64,000 nucleotides of DNA from Vitrella brassicaformis (lineage: Eukaryota; Sar; Vitrellaceae): contig CDMY01000234.1 of assembly GCA_001179505.1 (NCBI GenBank), positions 17,816 through 81,815 of the forward strand. The letters run 5' to 3'. A program made the position numbers and the translations under genes. Within the stretch, counting starts at the first letter, position 1, and each line of letters starts with the position of its first letter. Shown here piece after piece: positions 55,671-64,000 of the stretch. The notes under the pieces were generated by a model, which saw nothing but the letters and a program-made list of their open reading frames with translations, had not been told where the DNA came from and did not search any database.

Positions 55671-58536
55671 ATGGAACTCCGTCATCTTTTCATCGCGTTG
55701 ATATTGCTGGTCGCCCATTCATCGTTGTCAGCAGGCGACAGCCATGATGGCCATGATGGCAAGAAGAACATCACGGCGCTGCGGAAGAAGCTGCTGGGCA
55801 ACGCCACCACGCAGTACTATCAGGTGTCGTTGGACCACTTCAACTGGCGGCACAATGAGAGCTTCTATGTGCGGTACCTCATCGACGACACGCACTGGGG
55901 AGGGCTGGGGTACCCCATGCTGCTCTACACGGGAGGCGAGGGACCAATCGAGAGCTTCTTCGTCACTTCCAAATTCGTCACCAAGACAATCGCAGAGCGA
56001 TTCAAGGTCAGCGGACGATCATATCGTCTGTGCCCACGGGCGCGCTCAGCTCCCTTTCAATGTGTTGTGTTTGTGTTGGCGGTGCAGGCGCTTTTGTTGT
56101 TCATCGAGCACCGGCAGTTCGGCGCATCCTGGCCCGAGATTGGCTTCGCGTCATTGGGCTACCTGATGCCGGAACAGGCCCTCGAGGACTTTGCAGGGCT
56201 GGCGCAATGTGTGGCGGAGCAGCTGCCCACGGGAATGGATCGACAAAGGGCGCTGCCGACCATCGCCGTCGGATCGTCATACTCTGGTAAATGTTGATGT
56301 CATTCATACTCTGTCCGTGTGTCGTCGGTTGTGACCTGCTGTCTGTGGGTATGTGTGTGCAGGGATGCTGAGTGCGTGGATGCGGTCTAAGTACCCGTCT
56401 GTGGTCGACATGGCCGTCTCATCGTCAGCGCCCGTCATTCAGGGCCAGCACAGGTCAGGTGAGCAACGTATACGAACTCACAGACAGACGCAGACACACC
56501 AAAGTACAATAAATAACCTTTCCTTCCATTGGTCGGTTGATCGATCAGGCGTGGCTTCAGCCGTGTGGTGACAGACGACCTGCAGCAGGCGGGGTGTGCC
56601 CTGGAGGTCAAGAAGGTCTTCCACCTGCTGGCGCTCACCTACGCCCACCCCTCCACATACCTCCCACATCTAAAGCGGTCGTTGGACCTCTGCCCCCCCT
56701 CGCACCCACCCAGACGCCCCAATGCAACCGAGGATGTGCTCGGCATCACCGTGTGGCTGGTGTCGTCGATGGACACCATCGCCCAGTATGACATCCCTTA
56801 TCGACTGGGCAGCCTCGCAGCCCATCCACTCAAGCACTTCTGCGCGGAGCTCCGGGCGAACCGCACTGCCTTCGCTTTTGAGCTGCCCGTCCCCACCGCT
56901 GACACAAAGACACAGTTGAGAGGAGGGCGAGTGCCGGTTGACACTTACGAGTCGGTGTTCCGGTCGGTCAAGGGTGCGCTCAACTCGACGCTCTCCCTCA
57001 CCGACCGGCCCGGCGCGTGTCTACCTCTCGAGAATAACCTGACGAGCGAGGGGCTGCCCTTGGGGGATCGGGTGTCGTGGAACTACCTCTGCTGCACCGT
57101 CTTCGGCGACTCGTGCACAGACGAGATCTTCTTCACAGACGGCTTCGACTTCGCCTCTGTGAAGACCGACCGGTGGGCAGAGGAGGAATGGAGGGCGCCG
57201 GGCGTGTTGCCCAACCTGGAGCAGCTGATCGGCCGGGAGGAGCGTGCCAACTGCGAGGCAATGTATGGTGTCAAGCCTGACGACCGGTGGGTGGCGCGGT
57301 ACACGGGGTACCGGTACGACACCTGCGACAAGGTGGTCTTCACCAACGGGCTGGTGGACCCTCTCAGCGGCGAGTCGATCCTCGAAGCGCCGTCCAAGAC
57401 ATGCCCAGTATGCCTGGCCCGTGGATGTGTCTCAAACGCCCCTTATGTGGCTTCTCTCTCCCTGTCACGCTCACTAGGTACTGAACATTGCTGGCGGCGC
57501 CCATGCGCTGGATCTGGGTTTCATTCGTGACGACGACCCGCCGTCCCTTAAGCGCGCCAGGCGACAGGTCATCAAGCAGCTGGATGAGTGGCTGACCGGC
57601 ATGGGGCGGGGGGAGGAGCAGGAGCAGAACACCAACGCCACAGCAGCAAACCTGACCGGTGAGTGAGAGCAAAGAGAGGAGAGATTGGCCAAACAGCCTC
57701 TCGCATGTGTGTGTGTGTGTGTGTCTTGTGTGTGTGTGTTGCAGCCAAGGCGATGGTGGAAAGGATACTCCATCAGTGCGGAACCGACTCGCCCTCTTTC
57801 AAGATGACCCGCGCCAAGCTCCTCAAGACCGACCTCGACCTGCCCGACGTGGGGGAGGCCGGCGGCTCAATGTCCGTCGCGGGCGTCATCTGGCAGGTGA
57901 TCTTCTACCTCGTGCTCATCGCTATCGGCATGGCTATCGGTACGTCCGCACACACACTGGTGACCAGTGCGACGTCGTGAGCTCCGTGCTGCTTACCTTT
58001 ACCTTCACCTTTCCTGCAGGTGCCTACTACAGCGCGCCTTTGCGTCGGTGTGTCCGTTGGCGGCCCGGCTGCCCCCGCACACAGCCGATGGAGGTGGTGC
58101 TGGGACCCGCCGCATTCACTAACGGCACACGAGTACTCATGAAAGATAGCCACCCAAACACACCCACAGCTGCCCATCAATTCTGTGCTGTTGTTTTGTC
58201 AAACAGGTCCCTGGCAGCCGCGCCGCCCCATTGCTGAGTGACGACTTCATGGAGCTGCACCAGATGGGCCCACGCGAGAGCCATGCGGACGAAGACGAGG
58301 ACCATCCACAAGAAGACAACAGCACCAACCACCACTACCACAACGATCGGCCGGCACAACAGCTGCTGCGGCCGGCCAAGAATGACGAGAGGGAACGGCA
58401 AAGAGAGAGGGAGCGGGAGAGGGAGAGGGGGAGGGAGCGGGAGAGGGAGAGGGAGAAGGAGCGAGGGCGGCAGAGGGGCAAAAAGGGGGCAGATGAGGTG
58501 GAGCTACAACCGATAGTTGAGCAGGGTGATGGATGA
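55671..58536 (+). CDS. Serine carboxypeptidase S28 family, membrane-anchored
   Basis: The start at 55671 opens a signal peptide (MELRHLFIALILLVAHSSLS). Exons: 55671-56006, 56088-56286, 56363-56453, 56549-57407, 57478-57658, 57745-57939, 58020 to about 58050, and a last one to 58536. Family landmarks: VSLDHFNWRHNESFYVRY, YTGGEGPIESFF, LLFIEHRQFGASWP, the nucleophile box VGSSYSGMLSAWMRSKYP (Ser about 176), Asp in FTNGLVDPLSG and His in IAGGAHALDL. S28 enzymes cleave after proline (prolyl carboxypeptidase, DPP7). Unlike lysosomal relatives this one adds a C-terminal TM helix (VIWQVIFYLVLIAIGMAIG) and a tail that becomes Arg/Glu repeat-rich, so it is likely a type I membrane protein with a luminal or extracellular catalytic domain. 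The exact last splice is uncertain. Confidence 0.88.
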
Positions 58537-58775
58537 AATGAGAGAGAAGACTGGATGATGGATGGCTCACCGGCCTATAATATCGATGAGATGAGCGATG
58601 GGTGTAGAGAACGGCATGTTTGTGAATTGGTGTGTTTATGCGAACTTACTTAGTGTGTGGGACAGATGAGACACCGTGTGCATCTTCCTTTACATCGTGA
58701 GGCAGACCCGCATCACCTTCATTTTCAGATCGCAAACCTCGCCGTCTCCGAGTCGCTCTCACTCCCCCTCTGAAA

Positions 58776-60765
58776 ATGGCGGGTGAGGGGGCCTTCACAA
58801 GCATCAACCAATTCCACATTCTGAAGCAGCTCCACCGGAGCCCGACAGGCGCCGTCTACCTCGCGAGGGCCAGGAGCTCTGGCCAAGGCAAAGTGGTCGG
58901 TTCTCAATGACCATCTATCTCTTGTTTCTCTCCGCCTGCATCAGGCTGTGTGTGTGTGACATGCAGGTGCTGAAGCATCGCACTGCTCCTGAGCTCGGCA
59001 ATAGTGGGGATTTTCTCAACGAGTACCGCCTTCTGAAGGGCTTCTCACACCCAAATATCATCAAGTGCTACGGTATGCGTACGCACCACCTCCTGAAGGA
59101 CACCACCCACACACACGGCGTTGTACGTCTGTCTGCAGGGTACTTCTATGGTCACGATGGCAGCGCCAGTGCCGGCCAGCAGAGAGGGGGGTTGTATGTG
59201 GTGCTGGAGTACGCGGACAGGGGAGATCTGGCGACTGAGATACACAGGAGGAAGCAGCGCAACTGGTATTGCACAAAGAAACGTCGGCAGCCCATGGCAT
59301 GGAGATGGCTCTCTCTTGTGTGTGTGTATGTGTGTGTGTGTGTGTGTGTGTCCACTGCAGTCCCTTCAGCCACGGTGAGGTGTGGGACACGTTCATGCAG
59401 GTACTGAGTGGGGTTAAGTACCTGCACAAGCAAGGTGAGACCGACCGACACATAGAGCACCAACACGCTACGCTGATCAGTCAGACAGCCCAGACTGCCT
59501 GTATGTTTTACACTGTGCAGCATGCGTCCATCGCGACCTCAAGCCGCTGAACGTCTTCCTCACAAGTGACGGCCTTGTCAAGGTCAGTCGACCGTGTCAG
59601 TCATACGAATTAAAGAGAATTGCTCGTTCGCCCGCCATGTCTCAGGTCGGCGATTTGGGTGTGGGTCGGCGCCTCTCCGATGAGACACTGATGCTGCAGT
59701 CGTTCTACGGCACCCCACGCTATCTCTCACCAGAGATGATCCAAGGAAGGTCAGCCAAGGTAGGTAGGCAGCCCGCAGCAGGGAGAGACGGGGCGGGTAT
59801 CTTCTCTCTCTCTCCCTCTCTCTCTCCTGGTCCTTGCGCGTCCGTCTGTCTTCAGGCCGTACACGGCGTCGACTGACATGTGGTCGCTCGGGGTTGTTCT
59901 CTACGAGCTGCTCACGCTCAAGTAAGCAATGCTGTCATCTCTCGTTCATCCCGGGCTGACTGACTCCCTACTCCCTCGTGTGTCGACGTTCATCAGCCCT
60001 CCATTCCGCGGGCAGAGCCTACAGGCCGTCACCAATGAAATTATCTTGGTCCGACCGCAAAAACCGACCACACATGTATGCGGATTGCTGTGTCTCTCTT
60101 TCTCTCTGTCTGTCCGTCAGGGTCGATGGGCCCCTCTCCCGCCCGAGTGTGCGGACACCCTCTTCGACAGCACGATTCGGGGGCTGCTGCAGTCCGACCC
60201 TGACAGGCGACCGACAGCAGGTGCGTGTGCAGGTGGAGACATGCGCTGTCGATCTGTGTCTCCCCTCCCTCTTTGTGCAGATGTGCTGTTCAGGCGTTTG
60301 TCAGACACACTCATGAAGACCCGCCGTCAAGCGTCTGCAGATCCCTACGTGTCTCGGTCCAAACCTTCGCCACCCCTCGCCGAAATCGATGACAAGCCCG
60401 CGGCTGATGCCTCACCAAAGTGCAGAGACCAAGCCGTTCAGTGCAAGCCGACCGACATTGCCAATCGAGACGACATGTGCACACCGCTAGAGACATTGGA
60501 ACGTCCTGCCATCATTCCCCTCTCCCCTCCCCGCTCGCCAACTGCTGCAGGATGCCCCTCTCTTCGGTCACCGACATCGCACCATAACTCTCCCCTTCTA
60601 TCGGCTGAAAGCCCGTGCTCACCTTGCTCACCACTACCCGCTCGGCCCTCAGCCGATGCTGCCGGGGGCCTGAAGGTCATCCGTGTGCGCAGGAAACAGG
60701 ACCGGGGCGAGATGAGGGTGACTAATGGTGACGAGACGGTGCGGGATGTGTGCAGAGGATGCTGA
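58776..60765 (+). CDS. NEK-like serine/threonine protein kinase
   Basis: The start at 58776 gives MAGEGAFTSINQFHILKQL; the glycine loop is degenerate (HRSPTGAVYLAR). Other landmarks: VLK, the C-helix ENEYRLLK equivalent (FLNEYRLLKGFSHPNIIKC), hinge LYVVLEYADRGDL, catalytic loop CVHRDLKPLNVFL, VGDLGVGRRL in place of DFG, GTPRYLSPEMIQG, TDMWSLGVVLYELLTLKPPF and a final SDPDRRPTADVLF. DLG with a following G-R is found in NEK6/7-type kinases, and the HPNI and LSPE features also fit NEK. About ten exons; one donor is inside an AAG-GTCAGCC string. The C-terminal about 150 residues are Ser/Pro-rich with possible phosphosites (PLSPPRSPTA, SPCSPCSPLP). NEKs act in centrosome, cilium and mitotic control. 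Confidence 0.88.
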
Positions 60766-60913
60766 GGGGAGGGGGGCGGTTGTGTCGAAAGCCCGAGAGG
60801 GAAGGATGTGAGTGGATGGACGTGTTTGACAGATGAGGTGTGATGTGTGTATTGACAAGACACGAAATGTCCACACGTATGCAACAGCAGCAACCGTCAT
60901 GCAGACAGGCTCA

Positions 60914-63475
60914 TTATTGTCTATCGTCGGACGAGTGCATGAGCGCTGTCCGCCCTATCGCCTCGCCGGCGATCCACCCCGTCGTCCATGCACTCTGCAA
61001 GTTGTAGCCGCCTGTGATGCCGTCCACATCCACAAACTCACCTGCAAAGTACAGCTGAACACACACGCGACAGACGACACACCAACACGTCCATCCATCC
61101 ATCCATCCATAGTGTGTAGTGCTTGGCTTTGTACATTCGGCAGTATTTTGCTCTCCATGGTCTTCCAGTTGATGTCGCGGCACCTGATGCCGCCACTGGT
61201 AGTGAACTCTTCTTTGAATGCGCCCTTGCCGACCACTCTCATCCGATGAGCCACCAGCCGCTCAGCCAACCTGCACCCACAGAGACATGCTGTGTGTTCG
61301 TGCGGGGCGTGAAGGGGCTCTTCCACCATACTTACCCTCTGAGCTTCGCTTTGGACACATCAGCCCATCGCATGGTCGGGGGGATGTCGCTCACTTCAAG
61401 CAGCACTCGCCACAGACGGCGGGGGATCGGCACCTGGGAAGGCACACACACCTTTCACCTTTCGACTCGGTCAGGCACCTGCGTGTCTTTTGTCGGCTTA
61501 CATTCTGCAGAGGGCAGAAAGTGCCCAGTGCCTTCATGGTCAGCTCATCCTTTGCGACCATAAGTTGCGGCAGCACCTGGTCTCCACTCTTGAAGGCCCC
61601 CCCGGTCCAGTTAATGGTCACTGCACACTCATAGGCCGACTGCACACACAGCAGTGCCACCGGTTCATCTCGGCTTGACATGGACGGCCTTCGCGCACCT
61701 CACCTCATGCAAATGCCTCGCGGCGAAGGCTGACAGTCTCAGCGTGACAGGCCCGGAGAGCCCAGGTCCTTGTGTGATGAGCATCGGCCCTTCGTCGACC
61801 AACTTCACACTGCCCCCACCACTCTTCCCCCTTCTTCCACCACCCTCTCTGTGCGACACAACGTCAAGTCGCATTCGCACGCTCTGTATCCAAAGATAAG
61901 ACATGCACGCACGCCGTACCATCCTCCCTCCCTCACTCACTGCACCTGCATCGAAATCCCTGCGCACTGCTCCAGCAGGGACGTCTCGGCGTCGTCCTTG
62001 GCCAGCCTCAGCGTGAAGAGCGAGGGCACAGGTGGGATCACATGATGCCCGAGACCCTCAACGACCGACCAGAGCGGCCGCGACGAGCCGCATGCGACCA
62101 GCAGGGACGACGGCGCCACTTGCAGATCTGAGGAGGACGAGCGCTTGACCGCTATGGACCACTGGCCGTCCTCCTCAGATCTCTCCATGTTGGTGACCTT
62201 GTGCTTGGTGTAGAGCTCCACTTTCTGCTGCCGGGCGGCTGACAGCCTGAATGACACGCAGTAGGCACACCACAGGCAGGCACTTCTGCATGAGGGGGTG
62301 GTAAGGTATGGCGTGGCGTTGCTTACAGGCAGCTGATGATTGTCTCCGACTTGTCAGTGGTCGGAAACACACGGCCATCGGCTTCGGTCTTCAGTGACAC
62401 ACCCCTGAGGCCACACCCACCCATGCGCAACCATTAAGGAAGGAGAGCAACGGGCATATCCCCCCCCCCCCCNNNNNNNNNNNNNNNNNNNNNNNNNNNN
62501 NNNNNNNNNNNNNNNNNNNNNNNNNNNNNNNNNNNNNNNNNNNNNNNNNNNNNNNNNNNNNNNNNNNNNNNNNNNNNNNNNNNNNNNNNNNNNNNNNNNN
62601 NNNNNNNNNNNNNNNNNNNNNNNNNNNNNNNNNNNNNNNNNNNNNNNNNNNNNNNNNNNNNNNNNNNNNNNNNNNNNNNNNNNNNNNNNNNNNNNNNNNN
62701 NNNNNNNNNNNNNNNNNNNNNNNNNNNNNNNNNNNNNNNNNNNNNNNNNNNNNNNNNNNNNNNNNNNNNNNNATCCCCCCCCCCCCCGCCGTCCTCCCCA
62801 CCTGTCAGTGAACCATTGGTGTGTGTCTGCTGGCGAGAATCGCTGACAACGAACGAGAGAAGAAAGAAGGACAGGGTGTGCAGCCGATGGGTCCACCTTT
62901 GTTGACCCTCCCTGGCTCACATGCAGCGGGCCGAGCAGCTCACGGCTACCACGAGGGTAGCCTACCTACCCACACACAGATGCAGATGTCTGATGAGTGA
63001 GTGAGTCAAGACCACACCTTCCCTAAGCGGCGCGACGTGTCGTCACTGTTTTTACCCTTGGCAATGTCACTAATGGTCTTCTGTGGGTCTTGCTGCGCGT
63101 TGCACCTCCCACCGCCGCTGATCCGGACCTTCGGCAGCATCTCAGGGCCCGCCTCGAACACCATCACCTGAAGAGGCGTATGACAGACAACGCATCAATG
63201 CATAGATTCCCACATGTGTATGCTTCTTCTGAGGCTGTTTGCTGATCTCACCCCACCCTGCATCTGTCGCCGGCGACTTGCTTTGCCCGGATGGCCGCAA
63301 ACACCCCAGCGGCTCCCCCGCCGACAACCGCAACCAAGTGAGGATCTGCCGATGTGGCGGTGTTCCTCGCTCGGAGAGCAGTCCATCGACAGCTGCATCG
63401 ACGTGAGAGGCGATGGATGAATGCAGATGCATCGCTGAGTAGGAGGAGAGTCAGGACAAGCAGGCATGACGTCAT
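60914..63475 (-). CDS. HI0933-like FAD-dependent oxidoreductase, probably plastid-targeted
   Basis: The start at 63475 encodes [18 protein letters not shown], then FIHRLSRRC, an ASAF-type bipartite plastid signal. The FAD dinucleotide motif [18 protein letters not shown] follows, then in the next exon [18 protein letters not shown] and GGGRCNAQ, the diagnostic motif of the HI0933/BaiN flavoproteins (PF03486). After a 300 N gap come [75 protein letters not shown], the substrate-domain segments [20 protein letters not shown] and GIRCRD, and the C-terminal FAD contact [18 protein letters not shown]. Bacterial relatives reduce steroid or quinone-like double bonds; the plastid substrate is unknown. 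An exon is probably missing in the gap. Confidence 0.88.
62473..62772. other. Assembly gap (300 N)
   Basis: Exactly 300 N flanked on both sides by C homopolymers (62461-62472 and about 62776-62787), inside an intron or exon of the flavoprotein gene. Homopolymer flanks suggest an assembly break in a low-complexity tract. Confidence 0.95.
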
Positions 63476-64000
63476 CTAGCCATTCAGCTGCCCCATAGGG
63501 ACCGTTTCGTACTTTTTCCTTCTCCCAGCTTAGCTCGCAGGAAAGCCGAAGCTGAGCTTGCGGAGCCTTCCGACGTCATTTCCGCTCAGAAACCTCTCAA
63601 CAGCTCACCCACGCATCCATCAGCAGGCGGGGAGCCTTAACTTCGCCGCCAACAGCCCTCCAGCGTCACTTCGATCACCCTCCGCCGACCATCTGTGACT
63701 GTCGGGGAGCAGGACCGAGGGGATACCTCGCAGTCGCCATAGCATCGGTTCGTGTGCGTCGCGTGTGTTGCTTCTGAGTCATCGGCTGAGAGCCGGGTCT
63801 TGAGGGTTTGGGTGAGTGATGGCGTGCCGAGCCGCCGCCCACTCGGGCAGCTGGTACAATGCAGACCGTAAGAATAACTCACACAGCACAACCGCACCAC
63901 CTCGGTGAAGCCGCTCGATGTGTGTGTGTGTGTGTGACGAGAGAGACCTTCCTCTCACATGTGCTGTGTTGTGTTTTGTTGTGTGTTGTGTGTTGTGTGT
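63476..64000. other. Right edge: possible exon of a minus-strand gene
   Basis: At 63863-63735 on the minus strand a taccag acceptor precedes an open stretch (ARVGGGSARHHSPKPSRP...) that ends at a GTATCC donor. About 60 bp further right, the minus strand also has a GTGAGT donor. These could be 5' exons of a gene entering from the right. The end of the window is (TG)n/(TTGTG)n microsatellite (63918-64000). Too little for a call. Confidence 0.2.

Overview
The window is 64 kb of a compact, intron-rich eukaryotic nuclear genome. Typical introns are about 60-100 bp with GT-AG ends, genes are mostly 100-600 bp apart, and CA/GT microsatellites fill introns and spacers. Gene content points to an alveolate with a complex red plastid: a NEK kinase, a PIG-T/GPI anchoring subunit, an HGPRT, a LOTUS/OHA protein, an oocyst-wall-like Cys protein, a giant modular secreted protein, and proteins whose N-termini look like signal peptide plus Phe-led transit peptide (ASAF type). 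A chromerid such as Vitrella is my best guess; this is inference, not a database result. Two runs of exactly 300 N (16185-16484 and 62473-62772) are assembly gaps.

Layout. 1-165 holds the probable last exon of a plus-strand gene, followed by about 3.6 kb of microsatellite-rich spacer. 3785-5918 (-) is an OHA-LOTUS protein. 6279-8690 (+) is an unknown charged protein. 8801-19456 (-) is the giant secreted repeat protein. 19680-21186 (+) is a membrane protein. 21379-22261 (-) and about 22452-22956 (+) are small unknowns. 23351-25755 (-) is an opine-dehydrogenase-family enzyme. 26336-28263 (+), 33825-35830 (-) and 35947-37993 (+) are three BTB-like/TLDc paralogues, and 38918-40699 (-) is a fourth TLDc gene with a signal peptide and two TLDc units. 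Between the first and second paralogues lie PIG-T (28640-31618, -) and HGPRT (31803-32857, +). Then come an oocyst-wall-like protein (40944-41805, +), a coiled-coil protein with an internal duplication (42858-44806, -), a 4-TM protein (45970-47708, -), a DUF4336 protein (47936-49718, +), a long coiled-coil protein (50165-55042, -), a membrane-anchored S28 peptidase (55671-58536, +), a NEK-like kinase (58776-60765, +) and an HI0933-like flavoprotein (60914-63475, -).

Strands alternate without exception over 15 consecutive genes (3.8-44.8 kb), giving many head-to-head pairs with short shared promoters. The most unusual parts are the TLDc cluster (a secreted tandem-TLDc gene, and one paralogue with an in-frame TGA inside a conserved exon), the giant secreted protein with at least ten copies of an unnamed module, an oocyst-wall-like gene whose reading frame needs two very short introns or two compensating indels, and two sets of striking inverted repeats (45614-45668 and 55554-55603). 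Exon boundaries were read by eye from splice signals and frame continuity.
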